A stretch of DNA of 64,000 nucleotides. Origin: Effrenium voratum (taxonomy: Eukaryota; Sar; Dinophyceae; Suessiales; Symbiodiniaceae). The position numbers and the translations under genes were made by a program. The notes under the pieces are model-generated. The model worked only from the letters and a program-made list of their open reading frames with translations, did not search any database and was not told where the DNA came from. How positions within the stretch are numbered: the stretch's first letter is position 1; each line of letters opens with the position of its first letter. Location: assembly GCA_963377175.1 (NCBI GenBank), contig CAUJNA010000530.1, positions 23,501 through 87,500 of the forward strand, in the 5' to 3' direction. Below, piece after piece: positions 1 through 12,700 of this stretch.

Positions 1-3000
1 CGTGTGGGTCACGTTCCCAGCGAGGTGTCGCACTATTGACTGCTCGAACTCCCTCTTGATCTTCCATGCATCCTTCCACAGTGGCAGTTCGTGCTGGAAG
101 TACGACATCACCTCAAAGAATCCCAACACCATCTCGACGACGTCTCCCAAGGATTCCTCGTTCGTGGTTTGTCCCAGGAGTTCATACATCGTTCCTTGGT
201 CGAGCACACTCTTGATCCAGGACGAATATGCCACATTGCCAAGATCCTTGCCTATCAAGAAGATGGACATCCTCTCCTCGACTCCCTCGGAATTCTTGCA
301 CACGATCACATCCCGGGATGCGCACAATTGCTTCCCGTGACCGTTGTTGTAGAACTGCGCTGCTTGATCCACAGTCATGCTCACGAATCCCACGTGAGAA
401 AGCTCCTTCTTCAGCCTTGAATACACGAGCTCCCGTATGATCGTGATCATGGCCTGGATATTGTTGACGTCCACCATGAGGTTTTGAAGGTCGGGGATTG
501 CCACCACGCATTCCGCGAAGAGGCGCGTGTACATTTTCTTCCCCTCGATAGACATTGCAATACCGTTCGTGTCCGCGTTCCAGTTCGCGCAACAGTTCAC
601 GCAAGAAGAGGGATTGTACTTCGAATTCGGTCCGAGCACCTTCGACTTGCTCATCTGCATCTCTTTAGCGCAAAGTTCGCAGATAAACTTGCTGAGCTCC
701 GTGACCGTATACCATCGAAGACGTTGATCACCGACATCGGCTTTCCCAAAAGCATCCTGCTCGCCGTGTCCTTCATCTTGCTGCTCTTGTTTCCTCTTCG
801 ACTGTGCAGTGAAGGTCGGCTTGTACTCGAATTTCACCTTCGATTCCTCCATGTTCTTCGGGATGTTGAATCGAAGGTCGGGCTCGTTTATGCACGTCCC
901 CTCCAGCTCACACACAAACGCGTTGCTTGGTGCGACCGCATCGATGGATTTCTCAATCAGCAGTCGCTTCAGGAGGAAGTGTTGCAAGTTCGAGCTCCCA
1001 GGGATCTTGTAGTTCTTTCCTGTGAGCGCATGGACCACGCGCCACAGGCGATCGTTCTCGGTCACCAGCGCGCCTGCCGCCTTGCAGATCTCGCTAACCT
1101 TGTTGGCGATCGTCCCCAAGTCCCCTCTTCCACCATGGAAAGCAACATCGCGATTCACGCACACCACGACCAGGCCCTTGCATGTGTTGACGAGGTCAGA
1201 TATCGCCTTCTGCAGGGAGTCGATGATGGGGTTGGCGGTCACCTGCCATCCGCATCCTCTCATGCACACCCAATCATATAGCGACATCCAGATGTGCACC
1301 GACATTGGTGAGTCATCCATGTCTCGCCTCCGCCGTTCAGCGATGAGCTTATCCAGCTTCTGCAATCGGGAGATGATATTCAACGTGTCGTTGGGTGAGG
1401 AGACTTGCTCACTCGACCCATAGTATGATCTCTCCTCGATGTTTGTCCATCCCTGTTCGTTGACCATCATCTGGAAGGTCTTCGTGCTCCCTTTCGAGTT
1501 GACGGCCCTCAGGGGCCAATCCAGGACCAAGAAGCTCTTCTTGTGGATCATCATGTCGCGAATCGTCGCCTCGCCAATGGGGCTCCTCTTCTGCCTATTG
1601 ATAATCCGGTTCAACTGTCCAGGTGCGTTGTCCGGGTTCTTCTCCGCCTGAATCAACGCGTTGATGGCTTTGGCGCCCGGAAGGCGTCCAGTAATCAAGC
1701 ATCCTGTTTGGGCACACAAGAAAGCATACAGCTGTAGCCATGCCGCATTTCCCTTCCCAACATAGGAAAGAATGATCTTCTCCGCGCTGGTCTTCTCCTC
1801 GAAGTGCAATAGCGAAGAGGTCAGGCATCTCAGCATACACTCCCAATATGTTGCGTTCTTGCCTTCTGCAAGACACGGCCCAAATACAGTTTGTATGATT
1901 GGGTACCCCGTATTGTTGTCTATGTTGAATTTCACATTGACAGTCGCTCCGCCCAAAGTGGTACCCCCTTCGAATGAAGTGTAGGTATCGTGTCCAGCAG
2001 TTGGGTTGATAATTACCCATCTGTCGTCGTCACCGCCAGAGTTCATTCGGAAAATGGAGTCGATGATCTCGTTGTCGATCTTGACAGCATCGCTGGCTTG
2101 CGACCCCCCACTTGGAGCTCCCGGCTGGGGGACTGACCCACCAGCGGTTTGACTCCTTTGCCCGGAGCTTGATGCCGACTTCTGCTGTCGCTCCGTCTTC
2201 CGTGGCGGCTCCGTCTTCGATGAGCCCATCACCCACCATGTCGGCTCTTCCCCAACCACGAAATCCTCGGGGTACTTCTCCAGTTCCCTCTCGATTTCAT
2301 GAATCGTGCAGTATTTATTCTGGAAGAATTCGATCATGACGTCCTTCTCGGCCTTCTTCTCGATCTCCTTCATCCAGCTTACCCACTTGCGCCGATCTTG
2401 GTTCTCAGCGGCCCTGTCAGCCGCGTGCGGTGCCAAACTGATGGAGTTGATGTTCATCGCAGGCAGCTTCGACTCATAGATCATATCGATGCACCATAGG
2501 AAATCCCTGGCGTACTCAATCTCCCGGTAGAGATCGTTCAGCTCCCTTTTGTCTGGACGGAAATAAGCTGTATACGACTGATCTTTGGAGTCCTTCTCAC
2601 CGAGCAATGGCTGCAATCTCCTCATGATGAACGATACGCACATGAGCGAATTGACCGCCCCGATGCACGCATCAGAGATGTCACTGGGGGTTGACCCACA
2701 GATCATCCAGCGCAATAGGTTGTTCTGGCTGGCATTCTCATCCCTCCTCAGTGCATATGCGAGGTTCTTCATCGATGCCTGCAGCTCATTCTGGTAGACC
2801 AACCCAAGGTCCCAATTCTTCTGGTAGTCGTCCTTGGAACCACGACCGTAGGAGTCGATCTTGGGAGCCTTGATCACGCTCAACGTGAACACTTTCCCCC
2901 AGTTTCGATCTCTGTACTTTGCAATTCTCCGATCGTGCCTCTCAAACTCTGCAGTCGTCTGGAACTCCTCGGAGCTCCTCCACCTTCTCGATGACGATGC

Positions 3001-3730
3001 CCTAGATGACTCGTCGCTGATGAATTCTTTGTACACCTCCCCAACCGGGGTGTCCTGGTGGAATGCAGCTTTGAACGACCGTTCATCGTTGTCCTCGGCC
3101 ACGCCTAGTGCGAGATCCCAGATGTTCGCGATTGATCTCAACATATCCGCCCCTTCCATGCAGTACTTGGTTACGTTGAGCAACTCGGGGTTCTTCGCCA
3201 GCATCGTTGCCTCACCGCAAAGTTGGTTCAGCGCCGACACGATCTTCTTTCCCTTGCTGCAGAATTCCCTCCATCCAAGCATACATTCGTCGGCAGAAAG
3301 CTGTCCGAAAACTTTGCTGATGAACTCTAAGGCAACCCTCATAGACTGCCCTTCACCTTTCATCATCCCGCGGCCCTTGGCAGAGTAGTACGCAGAGTAT
3401 GCATAAATAGCGGGGACGCCTATGTCCTCGATCCACTTCACGCACATACCCAGGTCGCTGCTCATCTCCATCCTCTTGGGTATCCTCTTGCCTTCCTCGA
3501 TGGCGTTCTTCACCAAATTTCCCAAGAAGATTGCTGCTTGCCTAGATTTCCCAACAGGCACGCAGAAGAACTCATTTGCATTGACGACATTCGGATTGGC
3601 AGTCATCTTGATGATATTCTCCAGACCCAGGAAAATCCAAAATAAGCAGCTGCAAATGAAGCCACGGAATTGTCCCAATGCGATCCCAGCTTCAGATTGA
3701 GGTGACGAACTCGTCCAGCTCCTCCTTGAA
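1..3730 (-). other. Conserved C-terminal extension of copy A, function unknown
   Basis: About 1240 in-frame residues with no family I can name firmly. Copy B (45510-49400) matches closely, with mostly silent differences. One segment (about 1000-1300) reads HIWMSLYDWVCMRGCGWQV, then VVVCVNRDVAFHGGRGDLG and GALVTENDRLWRV; this loosely recalls an SGNH-hydrolase-like fold, at low confidence. A paired-cysteine cluster (ICELC ... CVNCC, about 560-680) looks zinc-binding. A Ser/Gln/Pro-rich linker lies near 2050-2230. Confidence 0.5.
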
Positions 3731-6700
3731 GCTTGGGGTTCGGGACTGACCCAGCTCCCCGTATGCACCAGAGGTTCGGGACTGACCCAGCACCTCGGTT
3801 GTGCAGTTGGGGTGGTGCAGATTTCGCTCGCAGTAGCTTGGTGCTTCCGCGATCTCCTTCGCGTAATGCAAGCAAGAGCGAGTTTCAACGGTGCCGGTTT
3901 GAGGCACCTTGCTCGAGCACGAAAACGGCGAAGGATCACACCCACAATTATAGACGTGTACAACTGGGTTTCTTTGGTTTCACGACCAGCACAAGGTCCA
4001 TGCTCATGGTTTCCATTGCATTTCTTAGACAACGAGCCACCAAGTTCAAAGTTCCATGAGACAACTCTCCATGGTTTCTTGATTGGCATGGGTTTCTTTG
4101 CATATCTTTGTTTCAAGCCATAGCGACACCCATCAAACTCGTGACTAGTCCCATCATGCACGACCTCATGCAGTCTCTCATCTTTCCAATAATCACAACT
4201 TCCAGGCAACTCAAACAAAATCGCAGCTCGTTTTGTCATGGCATGCCGTTTAATTTCAACGAACCGTTCAAATAATCTCCAAAATTCTCTTTGTTTGGCC
4301 TCGATTTTCTCTGCGGTGTCAATGCCGCGAGTCTTGTTGAGGCGTGCCCATGATGATCCCCCCGTGCAAGGCCCGGCGAAGAACAACAAATCGGAAGGTT
4401 TGGTAAGCACATGTCTGGCGATTCTCCCCCCGTACTCGCTCAGTAAGTCATCAACCAGAGTTATGGTGACAACCTGCGGCCCGTCATGGCGGGCAAGAGC
4501 AGTGAACCAGTTACGTGGTTCGGAACATGCCATCAGCACGATGGGCCGAGCCAAGTCAACACTGTAAAGAGTGACGACTGTGCGAGTTCTCATACCAGGA
4601 AGCGAGACATGAACAGGAGCGCGAAGCACACCACCGTCATGTTTGACCATCGCGAGTTCAATACCCGGCGCTAACTGTGGCTTGTGCTTCACCGCAATGC
4701 GATACGGAACAAAACAACGACCAGGGACAAGCTGCTCGTGATTGATATGCAGACAACGCATGAGCAATTTCAATCGGAGCAACGTTTCCAAAGCAAGGTC
4801 GTTAACACACTTCAACTCTATGCGCTCGTTCGACAGTTCTTCAACAAATGCGGCCAGCACGGACTGCATGTCAACATCCCCGGACCCGACGTGAATTGGT
4901 CGTGGTCGTGGAGACCGTTCCCGCGCCGGTGCAGCGACCGGTACGGGATGAAACTGCCAAACTGCGCGTTCAACCCAACCATCAATTCGCACACATTGTA
5001 GCCCCGGGTCAACTCTATCCTCAACTTTGAGCCATGACCCATTCTTCAGAAACCAAGTGGAACGAAGCCACTTGCTCCCAAACGGTGTCATAACCGCGAG
5101 TGGAGGTTTCACACGCATCAATCTGGGTCCCTTGGCAACAACAACCGGATCATGTCCTTCATGCTCATGCAATCCCTCTTTAGATGTTAATCCAGACCAC
5201 CATAGGTCCGGGGGCATGATCGGTATGTGTGTGTACGGAAATGTTGGAACTCCGTCAACTGTCCCCGAAGCGGTCTGCATGGTCCCCTTTATGGGATCAC
5301 ACGTGGGTGTGAGCGCCTTGAGGGTATCCGGGTCAGACAGCAAGCTCGGGTCAAGTAGACCAATCTGCAAACATGCATGTTTCCATTTGCGCCCATCATT
5401 GAACGCCTTGGTGTAAATATCGGCCGCCATCCTGTCGGTGACCTCATACGCCAAGTACATGTAATCACGTGTGAACATCTCATGCATCCACGAAATGCTA
5501 ACACCATGGCTTCTCTCAAGGTGGCGCATCGTGGGGTTCCTCCCCGATCGCACGACACCGATCATAGCCTTATTATCGTCATAGAACACAAAGTTCGGTG
5601 ACTTCTTGAGAATCCGCTCTACCAGCTTGAGAGCGGGCATACCCATCGATCTCATGGCAACGTCGGCCGCAACAATCTCGGCCTCGGGAGTGGAGTGACT
5701 CACACAACCCTGTCTTTTAGAGCTGCCAGACAACGGAAACCGGGTATTAGGCCCTTGTATATTCAAGTGTCCACCGGAGGTGGAACGCAGCGAGTCAATG
5801 CATCCCGCAAAGTCAGCGTCCGCATACAAGGCCAAGTGCACATCGTCCATAGGGTCTCCAACCCAACCGACCATGCGCCAATGTTTGGTATGATGCACAT
5901 AGCACATCAAGTGATGCAAACCCCGATCATCGGAGTCAGTCCACCTATGCACGTTCCGTGCTAGGCGATTCACTTGCCGCAACAAATCGAAGCGAGCAAT
6001 CCGCGCACCGTACAGCAACTTCATCAGTACGCTAGCGGCATGCGGAGCAAGGTGTCCACGCACGGGCTCCTTCATGGCCAACTCAGGAGTCCCTCCCCGT
6101 TGGTCCGGCACTGTGGCAGAACCGTCGGTGGGCACAAGATTGTTACACCAATTGCACACGACTGACGGCCCCTCTCTGGCAGGCTTCCGTGAGACGTGAT
6201 TCTTTGTTTCTTCATGCAACTCAGGGGTGACAACCTTATTCAACTTCACGTCGCCCGCCACTTCAAGATAGCGGTCGACACAGGAACGTAGGAACTGTTC
6301 CATGTCATAGGTCACCGTTGTTACTCGGTGTCCGTTCCCGAGAGTGACGTTTCCCTTGCTTTGATTGCAACCAAGGTACATGTCAAGTCCAGTCTCGGGC
6401 TCAATCTTCAAACGTGTACGCAACATGCTCCACCCTTGGGCAAGGTTCTTCTGCGGCCCTGCCATTTTGAAGTCGTCGACATACACAACCAGAACAAGCT
6501 GGAGCTTTTCGTGAATGTACACTGAAGGCCATTCTTCGCCGATGGGCTCAAAACCAACGGCACGCACCGACTCATCGCAGTGCTGCTCCCAAAATGTTCC
6601 CGCATCTGGGTGTCCGTACAGCGCCTTCCTCAACGGGACGACTGGTCTTCTGTACTTATCCCATTTGCATTCACTTGGCACGGCCTCCGGTGGCAATTCA

Positions 6701-9700
6701 ATCCAACACGGCGTGCCTCTCAAGGTGGCCTGTATATACGCCTGAACAGCGTCGGCCATCTGCACATCCCAGCCATCATGACAACCCAGAAAATCCGCCC
6801 AACGCGAGGCTTCAAATGAAGCAGGGGAGTTCCCCAAATCTTGAAACATCGCAGCCTCAAAGCTTTGGTTCTTCACTTGGTTCCCCAGCAACACGCCTCT
6901 ACCCTTGAACTTCCTCTTAGGATCACCAACAGGCAACTGTGAGTGCTTTTCAACGCAAATGCCATGTGCGCGAGCCATGTGTATTTCCTCCCCCTTCGCT
7001 TTTGCTTCTCTGGCTACAGCGTCATATTCACGCACCGCGCCAAGATCGAAGACCCCCTGGTCGATTAATCCCGACCACTCTTTCTTCATTGATGCCAATG
7101 CATCAGGGTTGGTCAACATCTCTTTCCGGCCTACCGGCCTGGATACTAAAGCGTCGAAGAATCGTACAACTTTCACAGCCTTCTCTCTGTGCTGTATTCG
7201 CTCAGAAGTCACGCACGGCATCGATGGGTACTTTTTGGCTTCACCGTCCTCGCCTATCGCAGGCATTGCGAGTGGCACTTTTCCAGAAACTATCTCAGCA
7301 GACTCCTCCCATTCATACCAGGTGAGGTCCGTCGATTCGTCGACCGATGGATCCGTCCCCGATGCTGTCTCAGCTTCGTCTTTATGACTCTCCATGACTG
7401 ATGCAACCGCCTTCGTCCAGTTTGGAGTCGACTTTGATCGCTCCTCAGACTTGAACTTCCAGGCATAAATTACCACCAGACACTCAAATTCTTTCTCAAG
7501 CTGAACGTTTCGTCTCATGACGTCTTGGGACTGTTTGGAATCCATGAGAACAACCACCCCGTCGACAGGATTAACAACAATCCTGACCCATTCAAGCTCA
7601 GCCAAGTGCTTCCCATCCATTGGGTTCTTGATCTTTGATATGTTCTTCCGCAATCCCCAATTGTACTGCCATTCTACTCCACCCCAGCGGTTCCGAAGCA
7701 TCGCTCGAATTCTCTTACCACCGGGCATCTGTAATGTCCGTGCCTCTGCCGGCGCGGAAATATCAGACTCTTTACTCTTGGGATCTTCCTCTTTCCTTTT
7801 GCCACCGCCCTTCACTTCGGCCTTCTCTTCCTTGGTGTAATATTTACTCATCATCTTCCATTCTTCAGGAGTGAACTCTGGAGGTCTCGATGTCTTCATT
7901 AGCCTGAATCCGTCCTTCCCGACAGGATACGGTCTCCCGGCCTTGTCGATCTTAACCTCCTTGCCATCGTCGTTGACGTACGTGATACCATCCCCGGGTA
8001 GCCCAACTGACACGTGTGGAAGGTCGGACTTCGCAACCTTTTCATCGCCCTTAGGGTGTCCATCTCCTTTCCCTTTTGAGGAGCTCGGTCTAGCATCTTC
8101 TTCTCCTGCATGATCCCCCCGATCTCCGGCGATTACTTCCGGGCCATCGTCGAGCAGTAGACCAGCGATCTGATCGACTTCATCGTCAAGCAGTCGCTTC
8201 TCGTCACTCTGCAACAATTCAGGCTCGTAGTCCTCATCCTCGATCAGGCGGTCACGTGCATCCAGACCGATTGCATCGATAGACATCTCTATTCCTTCCA
8301 AAGTCTCGTTGGCAACCTTGTACTTCTGTTGTATTGGGAATGTCAGAGGAGATTTCAGGATCATCCTCTCCGTCTGATGTGGCATTCTCAACCGAGGCGG
8401 AACCTTTGCCTTCTTGATGTTCAGCTCTGCACCCGCAAATGCAGTAAGTGCCCAAGCACGATACTTGTTTGCCCAATGCATACCGGTGCTCAACACATAT
8501 CCAGCAAATATACCAGTTTCCCCTCTCGGCTCGAACTTCTCCCTCTTTCCCCCTCGTGCTTCGCTCGGCTTGAAGTCCACTAGCGCACCAAAAGGTATCT
8601 TCTCGCCCTTGAACTCCTCGCCATGCAGCCTCATCCATGCACTCGATCCGTTCACCTCTTCGATGTTCATGAGATGGCACAGAGTGGTGATGGCCTGCAC
8701 CCAATAACACGTGGGTAGACCGGCATGTACTAGACAAGCCGAAGTCTGGTCAATGATGAATTGATTTGTTCTTTCAGCAAGGGAATTGTTCTGCGGCCGT
8801 CCAGGCAGCGATAGGTCGTGGTTCAGCTTCAGCTCCACGCACGCATTGATCAGTTCCGGGCCGTCATCTGAATATACCTGCTTGATTTTCCTCCTCCCGC
8901 AGAAGTGCTTGATAGCCCTGACGACTGAGTCAGTGTCTCTTCTCGCGGTGGGATAAGCCATGATAATTCCGGTATATATGTCCCGGATGATGAGCGCATA
9001 CCTGCCTTCCACTTCATGATCTCCTGATGCCGTCACAAAGTCGAACGTCACCAGGTCACCGAACGTCTTCACTTCTCTTTTGAATGCTCCCGTTCGTGAT
9101 CTGAAGTGTCTCATCTTTGCCTTGACGCATGATTCGCAGAAGGGATTTCGGTATCTGTGTGTAAGCAAATGAGCTATGGAGTTGGCGTCCTTCTTGAGGA
9201 CTCCCACTTTCCTCTTTATTGATGATCCTTCGTACACGTCTACTTCGATTCCGGCATCTGGATCATCTTCGTCAGCCTCTTCCTCGTGAGCTTCGGCATC
9301 ACCATGTCGATGCGGGACTGACCCAACATCTACAGGTATTTCCTCAGCCACGGGAGGCGGACGTACCGGACCGGCTCCTCCGGGTGGCCCGAAGTCGAAT
9401 GCCCCGTCGTGGTGTTCGCCCTCGGCCTCTGCGGACTCACCGACAGCGGCGGGTGTGACGTCGTTCTCATCGTCACCTCCCTGATCTGCCTCGTCGTTCG
9501 TTACCATCGCCAATACTTCCGAAAAGTGCTCCTTGAGGTCGTCTATCGTAGGGCGATGCCTGTTACTCCGAAGTTTACCATCACTCACTAGGTACGGGAT
9601 GTCGTCCTTGACCTGCAAGTGCACGAATCCCTGCTTTGGCGTAACCATGAAAGGTAGTTTACCAGGCATCCAGTGAAATGCATAACCCATCTTCATGCAT

Positions 9701-12700
9701 CTCCTCCCCACTGACAATACCGTGGGTGTCTCATCCAATACATGCGGCTCGACAGTCTCGTCCAACTCGTCCACGACTATCTTGGCCACATCAGATGTGG
9801 AAGTGGAACCATTCGCGGTCTGGAACACGATCTCGTCGTCATCTTTCACGATGTCGACACCCAGGCTCTTCGCCTTGGCTCTTCCAATGAGATCATGACC
9901 ACATCCGGTGTCCATCAACCATTTCACCCGTTTGCTGATGCACGTTGACATGGCGAAAACGTTCTTCGGCATACCATGCTGCTTCTTCCAGTCGACAGCC
10001 GATTCCTTGATCTCGTCCTTGTTCCGATCATACTCGAACATTATGCTGCTCTCCTTGGTCACCGGGAAGTAGTGCTTCTTATATATATCATCCACTACTT
10101 CTCTCAGTATCTTCGCACGTATCAATGATCGTTGGACTTGATAGGCTGACAATTCACGATGATCACTGCTTTTGAACTTCTTCTCGTCGACGTACACGTA
10201 CTGATAAGGCTCATTCTCATTGTCCTCATAACCGTACCATTCCCCTTTTCGTTCCCATTGCCTTCTCTCGTCTTCGAGGTAGGTGATCTCCCCATTCTCG
10301 TCGACGTCGAGCACTTCCTTGAACCACACCATTTTCTCGGGGATCTCGGACTCGCCAGACCATCTCGATGATTCGCTCATCGCGTCGTCATCGTGCTCGT
10401 GGTAGACAGTCTCGGCTTCGTCCGGTTCGACCTGATCAACGTCCTTCTTGAAGCTTACCTTCCCTGCAGGAGCCGATTGCTTCAGGACTATCGCGGGCAT
10501 TGCGATGGCCCTCCTCGCAATGGCAGGCGCTGCGGCTTTGGCGGCAGCCTTCGACTTGGCTTGCGCCTTGTCATTTGACGTTGCTGGAGCTGAATTGTTC
10601 TTGATGAGCTCATGCCTGTACTTACAAGCGCTTCCCCTATCGCACTTCCCCTTCTGAAACGCGAAGCATGCTCCATCATCCCTCTTTGGTGACGATGATC
10701 TGGACTTGGATTTGCCCTTTCCTTTCCCCTTGGACATGCTCTCCAACTTATGCTCCGTCTTCTTGCTGTGGGAAAAAGTGCATTCATTCCCTTTCACGCA
10801 CCCCTTCGCCGATTTGAAGTGGTACCAGCAGGGGTTATCCTTGCTTCCGCCCGGACTCTTGCCTCTGTCGCTGGCACCGTCGGACTTGCCGTTCTTGCCA
10901 GCGTGGCCCTTTGCCTTGGCTTTTGGGAGCACAGGAGCGGCATCAGGTCCACCGGGTTTCCCCTTTCTGCCCTTGCCACCCTGGTTCTCCTGTTTGCCAG
11001 TTGCTGGAGCCGCATCCTTCCCGCCTGACTTCATCATCGACTTGACCGATTTCTCCTTCATGTCGAGCATCAGGTCTTCCCGATCTGCCTTGATCTGATA
11101 GTCGATCAACGCCAATAAGAATTCATACGTCTTCTGAGGATGCTTGTCCGGTAGTCTATGGTAGGCATTGAGGCCGAACTCCATCTTCTTGCTCCCTTTG
11201 ATCTTCCTGTAAAGGATGTCTCTGAGAGCCAGCTTACTGGGTCTGTCCTCGCTCCTCATCTTCAGCAGCAAATCATACCATTTGTTCCTGAACATGACCA
11301 AGTTCTTGTCGCCAGGAAAGTCAAGGTTGAATAAATGCTCGATGTGGTAGACAAGATCCGTTCTATCGGAAGTTCTGAATGATTGCATAACTAATGCCAC
11401 CAACTCTCGTCCCTTCACGATCACCCCTTGTTGATGTCGTAGTTCAGAGTGTCGTGTAGCATCGAGGTATACGTCCTTGGCTTCGTCAGGTGCTTGTTTC
11501 AGCATGTTCTGCATGCCCATGGCCATCTTAATATCTATCGTAGCAAATCTGTCGCCACCTGAATCGCTAAGCAAATCCAGGTCTGGGTTCAACCCAAGAG
11601 CCTGCTCCAGCCATTTCGTCCATGCGTCGGTATCTGGATCTGCACATGCGCTCAGAACATTCATCAGCAGTTGCATCTTCCAGGTGTCAAGTTGATGGAT
11701 CTTTGGCCAGGCCGGAATAGATACTCTCTCGGCCTCTTTCCTCGAGATTCTCGGTCGATCATTCTTGATCTCTCGGTTATCTCTCGATCTCCTTCGTCTC
11801 CTCCGTGTCCGATCGTCTTCTTCCTCTTCTTCTTCCTCGTCTTCCTCATCTCCTTCGTCGTCGTCATCCTCATCCTCATCATCGGGTGGATCATCCGGAG
11901 GTCCTCCTCCGCCACCAGCGAGGCTCAACTGACGTCGACCCGCTCCCTGCCCATTCCCATTGGGCGGGAATCCACCGTAATCCAATGGGGGCGTAGTACC
12001 GTTGTTTCCCCCCCCATCACCACCACCAGTCGTAGTAGTGGATTGTGGGACATGCCCAACAACCCCTTGCATCTGGGATAGGTGTACATCGATCATTGGA
12101 TCACCGAAAGACGGAAAGAGGATCGAACCTGGCATCAGCGACGAATTAGGGATTTGATTTGAAGACGATGACGGGACTGACCCAGCCACCTTCTTGTCTA
12201 TCCTATTTGAATTAGCCTGGGTTCCTCCCTCAGCGCGTTTCACTACTGCTCGTTCACGATGTCCATCTTTGCTGCTGGAGGCTTCCTGTGTCTCCAGCTT
12301 CTTGTGTGCACGTAGTTCCTCGTTGTCAGCATCGAGTTGGCGTACAAAACTCTCTTCTTGCTTGAGCGTCGCCTCTCTTTCTTTCAGTTGTCTCTGAAGC
12401 TCATGCATCTCCTCGAGGTACTCATCGTACATTCCCTTAGCTGTCAATCTCCAGTACTCAGCCTCCTTCGACTTCTCGTCCATCGTGCACCGTTCCTCTT
12501 GTTTCTCTTCTTTGACCTGGGCTAACTCCAAGATCGCATCCTGACGATGACCACCTTCGACAGCAATCATCTGGTCCTTCATCGACACGTCGGACTCATA
12601 CTGTTTGACGATCTCTTCTTTTTCGCGAAGCAAGCAATCTGCTCTCTTCGATTCCTGTTCCGCAAATACTGTAACGTCATTCAGCCTCGCCATCAGCTGT

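Noticed and set aside
484..1281. 265-codon plus-strand frame (and its counterpart at 46665-47174)
   Set aside because: Antisense shadow of the conserved polyprotein; the minus frame is open over 13.6 kb and carries all motifs.
3603..3875. Minus-strand 90-codon frame with GAGSVPN repeats
   Set aside because: Out of frame with the polyprotein; the repeats come from the WVSP-encoding DNA motif.
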